DNA of 64,000 nucleotides from Anopheles merus (Eukaryota; Arthropoda; Insecta; Diptera; Culicidae), in NCBI RefSeq assembly GCF_017562075.2, contig NC_054084.1:4371501-4435500 (forward strand). The letters are read 5' to 3'. Each line of letters opens with the position of its first letter. The first letter of the stretch is position 1. The notes below the pieces were generated by a model, which was not told the origin of the DNA, did not search any database, and worked only from the letters and a program-made list of their open reading frames with translations. Of the stretch, positions 14,501 through 28,529 are shown piece by piece. Position numbers and translations under genes: made by a program.

Positions 14501-16842
14501 AACTGCAATCATAATTGGTTCTTGATCGCGCAAACAATAATTTAATTATATTATTTTTGTTGAACGCGTTTTGACCCTTTAAGGGCAATGATTTGACCCG
14601 ACTGTGCGCCCTTCCTCCCCGCAGATCGTTTTCAAACTACAAGAAAGTCAGCATGTTGTGCTTTCCTTGCGCTGCACCTCGCGGAGTAAGCGCTTCTCGC
14701 AAATGCCTTTTGCGCCCTTTTTTCCCTCGTCGAAAGCACCAAGATCTCCCTGCCAGACCGAGTGGCGAACTTTCGCATTCTGTGTCTTTCGCCAGAACCC
14801 TTTACGAGCTGCCGAGAGCAGCAAAAACCCGAAATGAAAAAAGCACCAAAGACAATCAACCAAGTACAAGCGCGCAAGCACGGGCAACCGGCAAAAGATC
14901 GCGTGGAATGTTCGCTGCATGAGTCTGGGCCGTGGTGTTCGGGCCGCTTGGACGATCCTTTTGGAAGAAGAACCCGTCCACTGATGGGAGGGAGGGGGGG
15001 GGGGTACAGCAGGAGCGACGCGACGGTGTACGAATGGCGTGAGAAGAACGTGCGCTCGCGTTTCTGCTTTGCGCTCCCTAATGACGGCCCGGCTTCTGCG
15101 GAAGAAACGAATTGGACCACCCAAGTTGAGAAATTTTTCTTCCTTCGCCGCGACCGTCATTCTCTCGGCATTCGCATGCCCGCTCGCTCCAACGCACATG
15201 CACACCCGCTCGCTCCCTCTTTGTGCCGAAGATGAGGGGGTGAAGAAGTTGTTCTGCCGCCTTTTCGGTGTGTGTGTGTATGTTGGTGGGTTTACGATGC
15301 GTTTGGGGGCGAGCTTTGGAGGCTGCCTGTTGTTGCCTGTTGTTGAGGCCGTTAAGCGTCTCCGAGATCGCGATCGCGTCCAGGAACGATCTATGCAAAT
15401 CCAAAGCATGCCAAAAGTGTACCAAAGTGCCCTCACTCCTGGGCAGTTGTGACAGGGAAAGAGGGTGAACAAGGGGGAAGTGTTTTACATTTTTATTTCT
15501 ATTTCGAATGCTTCTCGCACTGCTGGGCAAGATGGGTCGTCGTGAGCGTTTCTGAGCGTTGTGTGTCGTCTTATTTTTTGCAATGCACCCAAATGAGCTG
15601 CTGATCGAATCGGTTTAAGCCGGCGGATAAGAGGATGAAAAATGAGGGAGAGCGATAGCCGGAATGATCTGTGTTTGTTTCATTATTTGGAGTTTGTGTT
15701 AGGTTTTTTGTTGTTGTTTTATGGCATGCGATGGATTGATCGCCGGAACGAGGAAGCTCGCGATCAGTCGACGATGGCCAACGATGATAAAGCAGCGGAC
15801 AGGTTAAAAATCAGTTCGGGAGCAGCAGGCAGCAGTTTTGGGAAGGGCAAAAAAAAACAAAAATGTTGCCCAAGTCCTCCTTCAGGGAGGCAAGAGGATT
15901 TAGTCTAATCGTTGCAGTGGATAAGCAGGTCGTTTCTCACTCGAGTCGGGTTGTGTGTTAAAGGTTCAGGAGGAGTTGTGTGGTGTAGATTAGGTGAAAG
16001 AGGCTATTTTTCAGTGCGGTAGTGAGTTTAATGTGCTTCCGGGAGGGAGTCTCGATGAGGATGAGTCACTTTTTGAGACAGTATTTGTAGGTCAGTAGTG
16101 GCAGTAGTGTTTTTTGTGTTGTTTGCAAATCTAGAACAGAAGGCAGACGATCAATTTGGATTGGAGTGATCAACATGGAAGCGTTGCTAAGTTGAAATTG
16201 GGTAAGAATGCTGGACATTTATTTTGATTGTATTAATCTCTTTCCTGCATGCAATTTCCGTAAAATTGGGGAGCTTAGAACACTTTCTTGAAGTCGTTTT
16301 TGAATGACTTATCAGACATCCTATCAGTTTTTGGACTGTCATTGACTCTTGCAATTTAACCATCAAATCTCATAAAGGTAATAATCACTTTCAATTTATG
16401 TATTGTCTTATAGAATCTCCTTTTCTATGTGGCTATCAGTGTGAAATTCAAAGCCTAGGATTGTGCCTTGACACCTGCAAATATCAATGTGTTGGGTGCT
16501 TTCTAAAGCAAACCGTAGTATCAACGTTTTCCATAAATGCACTATCGATAGCACACTGCTTATCCTTTAAGTAAAAAAACACGATACATTGTGAAATGGA
16601 GATTATGCTTATCGCTGCCAATTTTCACGTTTCACAGCCTCCTCTCGAGAACATAATTCAATTATTAGCTCACCATTGCGAATGACGACGTTTTACCGAG
16701 GTTTTACCCGGACGACCCTATTTGCATCTGGCGAACATTATTGCCTTCCCGAAAAACCCACGGCAAACACTGCACTCCGCACACCGCAAACAACTCGTTA
16801 TCGTTATTGGGGCCGGCCGAGCGTTGGAAGTAGGATCACATG

Positions 16843-16875
16843 GCCTTCCGCACCGCCTTCCGCACCGCCTTCCGC
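16843..16875 (+). repeat. 12-bp tandem repeat, 2.75 copies
   Basis: The unit GCCTTCCGCACC occurs twice perfectly and then for nine more bases. It lies in a short GC-rich patch of otherwise mixed sequence. Confidence 0.85.
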
Positions 16876-19800
16876 CCGCCCGGGGAGGCCCGGCAAAGCA
16901 ATTTAATCGATGAAATTCCATGCCCTTTTACGTTGTGCGAAAGAATTACATACAATGGCAGCATATATTTCCCGCACAGCACTGTACAGTGTGCTTCTTC
17001 TCTCGCGAGCGCGCGCCACCCTGTTATCGATTTTTTCCGTTGCGCCGTACGCTGTCCCCCGTTTGCGTCACAGTTGCAACGGTTGCAGAACATAAATAGC
17101 GCTCCGCTCCGTGAAGGCTATCAGCCCCCTTTCCTCCCTCCCTCGGGTGTACAATAGTGTGCTTCGGTACTAATCATTTGGCACCATCTGGATGCAGGCA
17201 AATTTTAACACTCTTCTGTGTGCAGTGTAACAACCAGTACACAAGCACAAGATTTACTTACCGGCGTGCGAGCGCTTCTGTTTGGCTATTGTTGCAGCGA
17301 TGTAATAAAATGGCGCAGACACTCTGTCGCTCTATCGGTAGCTCTCTCTCTCTCCCTCTCTCTCTCCGTGTGTACTTACTTCCAACACACGACGCGCGGC
17401 CAGTACACAATTCAAAACAATCCATGAATAAATTTTCACCTTCTGGGGGGATGGGGAAAAACCTCGGAAAGATATTTTGTCGCGTTGCACTCGCTTCTGC
17501 ATGAAATTGACCTCTTCTACCTCCTCGATATCCTCCTCCTCCCTGTGGTGCTTCTTGTTGGTGTACCTTACCTTCGAATCGCCCAAAGGCTCGAGCCTCG
17601 CCGGCCCCGCCAGCACCAACCAACAAAAGGTCGATGAATAATAAAACGCGCGCGAAACATTCCTTCCGTGTTTCCGTGTTACATCCTCGAATTGCCGGGT
17701 ACGCGCGTCCTGTCACTGATACGCCTCGGTGTTCGGCCGGTGTGCCCTTTGGGGTGGTTTCGGCTGCCACCTCGGGTTGTTGCAACTGCTGCACGGGTCG
17801 TGGTCCTATGGAAAATCGGTCCCGCTTATCGATAATCCTTCTTCCACAAGCTTCGCCAGCTCGCGCGGGCAAGCTGCAAATTGAATAAAAAGCCATTAAA
17901 CAAAATTATCTCGCCCGAGCAAAATTCCTTTTACGGCATTTATTCCGGCCTGCTAATGGATTGCCATTGTACGCAAGCGTTGGGATGTTGGGATGTTGCG
18001 GTGCGCAGAAATGCAGTCGCGTATCGCGACACCACCCGACCCAGCCAACCGGGGTGAAGATGGATGTGGAGCAAATAAAATCCTATCCAGGAACCAGGCA
18101 ACCGATGCGACCTGGTGGAGGACAGAGGCGCTGACGTGTAGTGTTGGGGTGTGAAAACGAGCTAAGCCGACGACTTCGATTACACATTGGTGCATGCCAG
18201 GGTACAGCAACAACACTCCGCAAAGGTGTCAACTATGCTGCTGGCTATCGATGCATTAATTGTGCGAGTCACAGCGACAAAAGGGTCGTGGTAGAAAGGG
18301 CATCATTTGAAAGGATAAAAGCTCACTTTCTTGGTATGAAAAGAGTCGATTTCTTTGAACATTGTCGTTTCGTGGTTTTAGGAAGGGGTAAGAAAGCAAC
18401 CGAAAAAAGTTATAATTAACGAAAACGGTGCATCGCTCGCACAGTGGCACGGTTTCGTGTGGTGAATAAACAACAAACACCGCTCGTCGTCAATTCAATT
18501 AGCTTTATTGTAATCGTGTAGAATGAAAACACACACACACACAATTACCCAGCACTATTTTTCATTCATTTTGCACTGGTTCACATAATTACCGAATCGT
18601 GAGCATAGAACCACGAACGCTTATTAAGGCCCATGGAACTGAAGAGCTTCAAAGGGGGGGGTCGGTGTTAAACAGTTCAACAGCCTGCGCTGCACATCGA
18701 CTGCTTGAGTCTTGAGAGCCCGCGGGGGGGTTAGATATCACGAGCACGTCCGTGTTGCGTGTGCACGGCTGGAATGATAGAATGTTGTGTGTGTTTTGTT
18801 TTATTCGCTACTGCCACCAGCTGCAGTTTGTTGCAATTTGCCTTCCATTTGTTTGTTTAATTTATGCTTTTGTTTACAGTTAATTTATGAGTGGGGAGAA
18901 TGGTGTTTGGTAAGGGGACGATGATCTCAGAAGTGTGTTGAAGAGAGGGTTTCGTTTCGCTTATTTGTTACGAATGTATTTGTATGGTGAGCTGATGGCT
19001 ACCTGAATGACATGTGATTTTAAATCATACATAATTTACCATGAAAGGCTGGGCGTCTCCATGTCATTTTGTACTGTTTAGTAATTCATAAATAAAAATT
19101 AAATGTTTCTATTTCTTAGATTAATATTTCTTTTCACTCCAACGAATATATATTCTATGAAAATTACAAATTGTCTGCATTATTTAACAAGTTCATTTTG
19201 GCCATAAAACCGACTCAAATGGAATTGTGTAGATCTATCCCACTAGCTTCAATCCCACCGTCCTAATATTAACATCACTAAAATATCACTCCACTCTTCG
19301 AAAAAAAGAAAACCAAAAACCCAAAAACACTTGACAAGATCGTAAAACGAGCACAATCACATAAAAGCTTCATAATCTAATCCACCGTCCCAAATGACAC
19401 ATCCCCGAAAAGGGGATCCCCAGCCCAACCCAACGGCGCCCGCGGAGAGCCAAGCGCTCCGGAAAATTGCTTCCTTTCCATTCTACCTAAACCACTGCGA
19501 TCAGGCACAAGAGATTGAACTAACGAGACAGCAGCACCAGCACCAGCACCAGCAGCAGCGGCAAGCGTGTGTGCAAAAGTGTTCACCGCGATAAGGCACG
19601 CGTGCTTCGAGTTTCAACCACCCCGGGATGGGTGGTTGAAATTGGGTGACTCTCTAATTTGCATACCCCCTTGTTTACCTCCCCTCCGTTTTCGTGCGAC
19701 GGGATAGGGAAAGGGATACACGGACACGTACACGAATTTATGATGCCGGGCTTTGGTGGTGGCGTGTACGGGTACGGGTTGGAGGGAGTGTTGTTTGTTC

Positions 19801-22800
19801 ATTTGGCACCGCATTTATGTTGCACGTTAAATTTATCTATCAGCACGGTCACTCCCGGTTTCGGTTGCGGGTGTGTCGGTTTGGATACGGAGAGCAGCCG
19901 AGTGAAGCAAGAGTGAGATTTTCTCGTTCAATTATTGCCACTAGATGAAAGCAAGAAAGCAAGAGATGATGATGGTGGTGGTTCCGATCCGAGCTCATTA
20001 ATTCAAGCAGACACACTTTATTAGCTCACCGCGTGGACCGAAATTTATTTGGCAAAATAATAGTCTTTATATGATGTGAAAATAATACACAGCGTTCCTA
20101 ATTTAAGCACACTCGTCGCTTCTTTGCTCTCCTTTCCATTGCGTGTTATTATTTTATCAATCATGCCGACATAATTCCAGCCTTCTGCCAAGCAACCAAG
20201 CAACCAAGCAAGCGCTGCACGGTGATTGAAACCAACCCATCGCCCTGTTGAACAATGACGCGAGCAAAACAATCTCCAAACCAAACAATCAATTCACTTG
20301 AACGCTCTATACAACAGCCAGCCAGCCAGGGTGGCGTAAATTGAATTGCCTCTTTCGCGTGGGTTTTTTGTTTGTGCGTTCCCTTGCTCATCATGCGCTT
20401 TTCGTGTATAACCAGCCACCATTTGCTGCCAGTATCGGAATCAATTTCCACACAGCTCCAAATCGCTCCACTCCTGTCCCGCAATCTGTCCGTGCAATGG
20501 GGGGATCTTTCGTTACGAAGCCTCCAAAGCGGTGGTTACGCTTTCATTTGCACAATATTGCTTTTCCTCCGACTCCTGTTGGGTTGGGTGTCCCGGAACA
20601 TGCCGTGTCATCATCATCATCATCATCTTTAGGGCGTGGAAGAATGGGGAATCTTCTGCCACAGTTCGGTCGCCATCTTGCAGCCAGTTTGAGGGGCCAG
20701 TTGCTGGTTGGTTGGTTGGCTCGGGAAAAAGATTTATTACGGTGAAAGTGATGATAAGAGAGCGTGTTTTTTGTTCTTTTCCTTCGATACAATGGTTTCC
20801 GATCCGTTCCGGGCAAAGCACACACTCACACACACCGTGGGATGGGATTTCTTTGGGAAATTGTTTTTGGTGCGCTAAAATAGAAAAGCAGAAGTAAGAA
20901 AAAGGATACGCTTCGAAATGGCTACCATTTGCGCCAATCCTTAATCTTGATTCTACCCGTGAAGACACTTGATGGGTAGAAAGAAGCGCACAGGAAAAAA
21001 AAGAAACCTTTTGCTGTTGTAACGTAATGAGCGTTGAGGTTGCGCTGTTTTTGATATAAAGTTTTTGTTGTTCGTTCGTTGTTCTTTGCCACTGTTGTTC
21101 TTTTGCACAAACGGTCCCCGAATCACCTGTCGCCAGAATGAGACCATTTGGCCCCTAGTAGCATATTTTTCGACCGTGCTGCTTCCACTCCATTCCGCTA
21201 CCATTTCCACAATGTTTTGTCTTGGGCGAACAAATACCTTTCCGAAAGTGTGTTGCGATCGGGCGCTGGCGCTAGATAAAAGTGAATGGCGGGGGAAAAA
21301 AAAGAATGTGCGCAAACACTACTGCGACTCGCGCCTGGTGATGGTGATGGTGCGCGTGATTTATGAAACCAAACAGAAGGGACATAATGAAAAATTGCTG
21401 CCCAAGGAAAAATTATGACCATCGTCGTGCAGGTCGTCCTCGTTGGCGTCAGGTGATGCTTGAATGCGGAATAATAGGATAGCTTTAGTGTGTTTTCTTC
21501 TTGATTTTTTTTTTTTTTGGGGAAGATATTTGGTGTAGGATTGGATGATTTTACTGCAGTTAAAGGGTGAAATGAGGCTTACAATTTGATGCAAATTTTT
21601 CGTGGTTGTTTCGTATTCATATTATTTCAAATTGTTGTATTTGCAGAACGTTTTTTTGGTTTTATTCATCCCATTAGCTGTGGATTTAAAGAAGGAAACT
21701 ACATTTTACCTTATCCTTATTTGCTCTCTCAATACAACAACGAACAGCAAAGGTAAACTTTCTCCAAAAATTGTTTAATGCCATCCGACGACTTACTCAA
21801 CACCTTAACCAGTTTTGATCAAATTTCTGCTTCGATCTTTCTCCGATGCCCTTTGGTCCTTTATGCACCGAAATGCAATCCCCGGAGGCCCTGTTCCCCT
21901 CTACGTACAGTCCCAATTATCCAACACCAACTAGGACGACCGCTCAATAAAACTCACACTTGTCCCCCTTGTGCCCCGTCGCTTTTGCCGTCGCTTATCA
22001 TGCCACACAATCTCTTCATCGATCGGTCCAGCACAGCGGCACAGCGAAAGGAAACAATCGACCCAACACAATTGGTGTGCAATTTAGTGCAGAAAGCACT
22101 GTTTCCCTCCCCCCCCTCTCTTTTCATTTCTCTTTAGCTAGTAATTACCGATGTGCCCATGTACCAACGCTTGATGGTGTTCTCGTTACAAGTAAAGTCA
22201 TTACAAACGAAGCCCGTCCGAGCGAACTCGGGTGCAAACTTTCCCACATCCAACCCCAAAGCCATCAGCATCGTTCGAGCTGCTGCTCGTCTTCAATAAA
22301 GAGCAAAAATAAGATAATTAATACCTGTGAGGCTTCCAGATTGAGGCGGCCCAAGATTGAATGATGAACGGTCAGCACGGCCGCTACGGGGCGCAGGGGA
22401 TGATGATACGATACGGATGCAAAAATGCAACACCAATCATCGGCATCACTGGCGGCTGGCCATTGAACGAGGTGACGTGGCTTATAACTTAACTCCACAC
22501 CGAAACAGCTTCCCTTGCAGCTTTGGCCGTTGAAAAGCCAATCAACTGCACCTCGTTGGCTCGTTTGCGTTGGAGTGCGTTGGATAGAAAGGGGGGGCAA
22601 ACGGGTCGATTTCTTCCTAAGAAGTCGAAGTTGAAATGAAGCGAGTGGAGAAAAAACCACGCACCTTCACGTGCCAATGAAGCAAAAACCCCCTTTCCTG
22701 GTGAGGGTATCTTTGTACGGCTTAAGAGTGCTTTTACAGCGAACCGGGAGGAGGAAAGTACCTCCCTCCCCCCATGCTCCGCCCAAGCTAGAAAAGAGAA

Positions 22801-24627
22801 GCTGTCACTGATCAGTAGCGTCGCCGGAGATTGCATCCACCGCTTCAGACAACTTTATGTGCAGCTGGAGACGCAACGCAACGCAACGCAATGGTTAGCA
22901 AATTTATTGCCCTCCTTCCCCAACTTTTTTGCCTCGACTGGGGGCCCTCCGTGTCGGCATGCAAATGCTGTTCGGAGTGGTTCGGATGCCGCTTTGCGCA
23001 AAAGTTAGTTAAAACGCATCCACTCGAAAAAAAAGCGGCTCTACACCACCATCCCTATCGCCGGTTGGATGAGGTTGTAAAATTGTCCGATCTTTTTATT
23101 GCAATCCTTTTCAGGCAGCAGGGAGAGCGGCACCAGCAGCAGGGAGGTGCTAATTGCGGGTGGAGAATTTTAAAAGCAATGGTAGCGTGCTCGAGATAAG
23201 CAAAGGCAATGCATGAGCCGTGTGAGGCTGGTTGGTTGGTCGGTGCGTAATTGATTGCTGGAGAAGGGATGAAGAGAAGGGATGAAGGGTGTGCGCTAAT
23301 GGTGTGCTTGTGCAGATGGCTAGGAATTAGCATACCGCAATTAAACTATCAACGATCGCTCGGTCCTGGGATGGGATAATTAGATCGTTTGTGTGTTTAG
23401 TGGCGGCTGATGATGTATCGCTTGCGTAAAGAGGATGGTTTTATGTAGCAAAAGACATTCGATTGGGCGGATCCGTGTATAAGAAGAAAGTTCAGTACAG
23501 GATTCTCAATTTAAAATAGAATTTACAACGATATTCTTGATATGTGCTCACGGACGAAAACTGCAATAATTCCTTCATAACCTTCCTGCTCTATCTTGAC
23601 AACCATTTTCCATATCTAATCCACAGTTCAGCTAATCATTGCCATTCTTGCTGCACCTTCCGACACACTTTTTTCCCTCCTCCCTCACACGCGCTCTCAC
23701 GCGCAAGCTTTAATCCCAACTTATTAAGCCATCAATGCACTCGGCTCGGTCGCAACAGCAAACCGGGCAGCAACCAAGCGCTCCGTAGACGCGGCGAGCA
23801 AAAATATTAATAATTTAATCCCATGAATTATTCCCAGCCTATCGGATTACGCGGTGCATTTCGCGCGCCGGTGAAAAGTTCAACCACCGAATTATACATC
23901 ACCGCCCGGGTGTGCACCACCCGAGTGCTGCAGCACGGCAGGCGTGCCCCAATAGCCAGCATATTCTGCGGAAATTGAAACCTGAAATCCTGCACATCAC
24001 ACCGAAAACAACAACAACAAAAAACCGCTCCACAAACGAGCAAAGCGAGAAAATAAACTCCCAAACAAGCGCTTGGAAACGAGAAAACAAACGAGAAATA
24101 TTTTTCTGAAACTGATTATCGGGACGAAATCTGCGAAAGCGAACGAAACACACCGAGCAATGCATCGAGTCCGAGGCCTCCAAAAGCATCCCCTTTTCGT
24201 AGCTTCTTCGCTTTTCGGCCGTTCTCCTGTGCTCCCTTCCCAGCAGCTTCCGCGGCCATCTACCATCGCACGCATGATTTGCTGTGACGATCATCATTCA
24301 ACGCCCGGTATGCGGCAAACGAGCCAAGAAGAGGTTGTTGTTCCTTGTGTTCGGGTGTTCTCTCTGTGTGTGTGTGTGCTTCAAATTATTTAAATGTTAT
24401 AAAATACGCTCAACAAGACGGGGACCACACACGTCGAATTTCCCATCGGAGTCCGCTTGGGCCGGGCTTTTCTGGCTTTGCTCGGCTCGGCGTTCTTCCA
24501 AAGTACCGAAACCAAATGCTCGCGTCGGATGTTGCCGCTTGTTCGTGTGGAACGATCTTGCGGACGGAAGGAGATTGCACATTTCTGCAGCAGTGAAAGA
24601 GAAATGAGATTTCACGAGAGAGAAAGA

Positions 24628-24630
<3 letters not shown>

Positions 24631-24671
<41 letters not shown>
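24631..24671 (+). repeat. (AG)n microsatellite, about 20 units
   Basis: A perfect purine dinucleotide run. It is a potential GAGA-factor platform and triplex-prone homopurine tract, with a GAGAGAAAGAG lead-in just upstream. Confidence 0.9.
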
Positions 24672-24674
<3 letters not shown>

Positions 24675-27299
24675 AACTTTACGGCAACTCGGGATGCTAA
24701 ACGGTGCACACTTCACTTCACAAGCTTCGATCGTTCTCTTCTGTCAGCTTGATCGCGGCGACGCTGGGTGAGGCTGCAGATCAGGGAACGGACACATCCG
24801 AACACGAAGGTGCGCGCACGTTCGAACAAAAAAAAATCCCCCGGTGAAACATAAATGCAGCGACTCGTCCTCACTGTCGATGTCGTTGATACTGGGCATG
24901 CAGATAAGTTTGTTGAGCGCTCAACAGCCAGGGGTCAAATCTCACGTATGCACACGTTCGCTGACTGTTTGCGGATGATGATGACGGTAGGGTGAAGAAG
25001 GACCTAAAGTCGCCAACCGGGCCAAGCGGCGCGAATTGAAACGTGTATGATGTTCACGAGCGGCCCAGGATGAAAAGGGTCGAGAGAAATGAGCTTTTTT
25101 AAGGCTTGCAGCACCTCAAAATTGCGTTCCCTGCGCAGAAGCCGAAGAATGTTGAATGTTAAGAGGAGGGAAACAACAGTTTGAGGAAAAAAGAAAGTGT
25201 TCTGGAGAGGGCACGGAGGAGAGCACTCCAGTCAGGTGAATGCCCTTTTATTAGATTCAGTGTACTGCTTGTACGAAAATGATTTATTTACTTCTCATTC
25301 TGATAGTATGCAAAAGAGGGGATTTTTAGATAGCAAAACTGATCTTTTTATAGCTTTCCTGCTTGCACACAAAAACAAACAAAACTTTGTCCTCTTTGTA
25401 ACATGTGGTTTCGCCCCCGCGCGGCATGATGATTTTTATTTGTTTGCCATATAAAAGTCGTAAAAATTTCGCCCAATCAACAGTAATAATTCGAAAGCCC
25501 GGCGGCGGAAGAGCTAGGAAAAAAAGGATCCTTCACAAAAGCCGCTGACACTGACAAGCTGATGGGTTGATGAAATATAGCACATTTATTGCTCTACCAT
25601 CTTTTTTTGTTTCGCCGAGCTGCTCGAGCATGCAATAGGCAGTTCCTTAAAGACGCTTACGTTGCATCGCAGCCGAGGAGGTCCTGTTTTGTTAAGGACC
25701 CCTCTTTGGAAAGGCAGCTACAGCACAACACGAAAACACACATCTTCCAGTACCAAGCCCCAGAATTGCTCGAGCGCGGTTGCACGGGCGGCCCATCAAA
25801 AACTGTTTGCCGAAGCAATGTCGACCGATGCGTCGCAAAAATAAAGGGAAGAGTCATGCCAGCCCGTGCAGCGCACTAACCCACAATCGCAACACACACA
25901 CACAGTCAGTCAGTAGTTGCCGACAGTACTTTCGTACTTGAATGTACTTATTTATAATAAATATACATGTACGAACTGTCAAGTGAACAAACAGCCGAAC
26001 AAACTTGCCTACCGACTCACTCTACCCCTCGGAAGCACCGGCCACGGCCTCCCAGGCTGGATCCAGTTTTTTTCCCTTTCCCCGCAGTGGTCCTCTAGGC
26101 GCCCCTCCACGTGTGCACTATTCGCGTTGGCCCTTGCACAATGGCGCCATTTGGCCATGGGAATTCCTTTGCCCTGGGGGTGGAAGAAGGACCCCGGGGG
26201 GATGGTGGAATGATGTCAAGCGGGTCCCGTAAATTCTTCCCTCTCTCGTGCGCATTGTGCAAAACGGCAAGCAGCAACACACACACACGTACAAAAATGG
26301 CAATAATAATAAGAAAATAGGGTCCACTTACTCAGCAATATTTGTGCAGATATTGACAACAAGCTGTTTGCTGTCGTTTCACTACCAACTAAAAGGGCAT
26401 GGGGTGAGGGCAAAGAGGAAAGTAAGGCCCCCCATGCGGAGGCCTGTGCACCCAAGGGAGGTTTGCGATGAGCGATTATGTTGGTAAAGAAAACATAAGA
26501 AACCAATCCACCCACCCGAGGCCGATGGAGAGGGGGTTCCCAGAGAGGATCGCCCCCGTCGTCTTCGACCGTCGTCCGTTGTTCCATTTCATAATAAATC
26601 CAATTCCGTTTATGTCGGGTCGCATGCGAATTGCAGCGCGATGCCTCCCCCAATCGGTGCACTTTTATTATATGACTTTGCCAATAAACTGCGCATGATT
26701 GACATGCGGCCAATTGTATTGTAAACGAGCAATGCGAGCTGCTTCTGGCGTGGCGGGAGCGACCGGCTGGTGTGGCTTGGTGGGTGGATCGATAATAAAC
26801 TTGCTCGAGCTGAATTTTCGATTCGAGTGGCATTGTGGGTATGTGGAACGTGCTAGATGACAATCGTCTTGAGGCCCGAGGAAAAGAACAAAGACGAGAG
26901 CCAAACGTTCTGTGAAGCTCATTAGAATCGATCGGAAACCGTAAGATGGGCAAATGAAATCGTTAAATAGAACAACGAGGCCTGTCGTCGGTGGGAGGAT
27001 TTGTTGAAGCATTGATTCTCAAAATCATAGAGCAAAGAGGAGCAATGTGATTCGTGATGTCTTCTGTTGAACTTCCCACATCAAATCAAGTTTATATCTA
27101 ACTAGTGATCAGTTTTCAATACATGTTCTTTTACTTATACTACTTCAACATTCGTCTTCGGTTTGACTACCAACAGACCTCTTCCAGCTGTACATTAGAC
27201 ACTTCGGTGGGATATCTCTCACAAAAAGGGCTGCCCGTAAAATAGACCATTTCATGGCGCGTAAGCTCACTATCCACCACGCAATAACAACGGGTGACA

Positions 27300-28110
27300 A
27301 CAGGCCGACTTCATTCGAACGCCGCTCGTATATCGAACATCCCCCGAAACAACACCCCTATCCGCTGTGATTGTCGACCCCCCCCGCCCTTCCCTGTCCA
27401 AAACCAACCGAACTCCGGATAAAACTGACAGCCGCCGAGAGGTAGCCTCAAAAAACGCCAATAAAACTCCCGTATCCCAAAAAGAAGACAGACAACGCGA
27501 GCAACACAGCCACAGTGTCGTAAAGTGCGGTCTAAAGTGCGCGACGACGACGACGACGACGCACTCGGCACACACGAAAACAACGCAACACATAATGCGG
27601 CCCCCAGACCCGGCGTGTCGATCCTAAGCAGCGACGGTGATAAACCGCACCTCAGCCTTTCCGTCCCGCGTAGCGGATCGTGTCGCGCGGTCGGAATTTA
27701 AGCCACTTTAGTCACCTTTCGAAACGCGGCACCGCGGTGAGGACAGCCGCGGTTCCCGGTGGCGGTGGTGGTGTCCTGCGGTGAGCCGCACGGATCGGAT
27801 CGGCGGCTTTTGCCGCCGATGAGGTGTGTAATCTTTATGGTTTTATGGCGTCGAAGGCGGCGGCATCGGGACAGTGGGGCTGTGAGGCTGCGAGGGCCAC
27901 CCCCGGGACGGTTCGGTTGTAGTAAGCCGGTACCGGTAGTTGTGACAGGATAAAACCGTCATTTAGCGGCGGATTACGATCGAGCGCTGCGGGGGTATGC
28001 TGCGTGGTGCAGGTTAAAGGCGCGATCGTTGAAGGGTTTTGGGTGTTGGATCGTTCGGTACGGAACAATAGGACAGTGTGAAGGGTGTGCCTTAAGTGAA
28101 ACCACAAGCA
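27300..28110. other. GC-rich island of unknown nature
   Basis: GC rises clearly above the surroundings, and the densest part (27721-27830) exceeds 65 percent by eye. It contains GAC/ACG repeats (27541-27560), two CCGCGG sites, a perfect hairpin (27799-27820) and no homeobox or other recognised domain. The minus-strand frame near 27835-27990 has GC-rich third positions but no signature. It could be an alternative promoter, a non-coding RNA exon or a regulatory element. I cannot decide between these. Confidence 0.4.
27799..27820. repeat. Perfect 9-bp hairpin with TTTT loop
   Basis: ATCGGCGGC, TTTT, then GCCGCCGAT. All nine stem pairs are complementary, seven of them G-C. Confidence 0.85.
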
Positions 28111-28120
28111 ATTGCTTGTG
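28103..28120. repeat. 18-bp perfect palindrome
   Basis: CACAAGCAA followed by TTGCTTGTG, with no spacer. A dimeric-factor site is possible. It stands at the edge of the GC-rich island. Confidence 0.85.
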
Positions 28121-28502
28121 TACAGCGCGTTTCAAGATAAGCGTTAGGATGGTCAGTTTTTGGACATTTTACAACAAACTTATCGGGCTGTTTGAAGGGC
28201 CGCGTTTATGGTTAAAGTGATCGTATCAATGGGAAAGTTGAATCGTACGTTTGAAGTATTTTAAACTTTACCTAACGAAAAGAAACCTTCATTTAATTTT
28301 CACCACATATTTTTTCTGCCAACCTTAAACATCTTAGTATGTACCTGCTAAACGATTGCAGCATGGCAGACAGCAGCAACAGCAAAAAAAAACCATTCCC
28401 TTAAGGACACCGATCTGTTGAATGATCTCGTTTACGTGACGTGCCTGGTCTGCGGTTTCCACCACGGATAGGCATTAAATTGTTGCACACAATCCGCACA
28501 GC

Positions 28503-28529
28503 CACACACACACACACACACACACACAC
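28503..28529 (+). repeat. (CA)13 microsatellite
   Basis: A perfect dinucleotide run. Confidence 0.9.

Larger units (their letters stand above)
10641..27300. other. Non-coding DNA, no supported gene
   Basis: I found no frame with a recognisable domain. Features present are an imperfect tandem repeat at 11498-11538, a GC-rich, ORF-dense block at about 14590-15480, a 12-bp tandem repeat at 16843-16875, an AT-rich block at about 16130-16670, a CAG/CAC run at about 19528-19562 and a long GA run at 24631-24671. Several frames of 200-275 residues on the minus strand in this region are composed of low-complexity or frame-shadow sequence and were not accepted. Confidence 0.6.

Noticed and set aside
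14648..15472. 274-residue minus-strand frame
   Set aside because: Other long frames coexist on both strands. There is no domain, the composition is Arg/Pro/Ser-biased, and it fits GC-driven stop depletion.
17258..17896. 212-residue minus-strand frame
   Set aside because: Arg/Gly-rich, partly from a TC repeat, with no domain.
26216..26953. 245-residue minus-strand frame
   Set aside because: No recognisable domain, mixed composition with a repeat-derived Cys/Val tail from a CA run, and no splice or promoter support.
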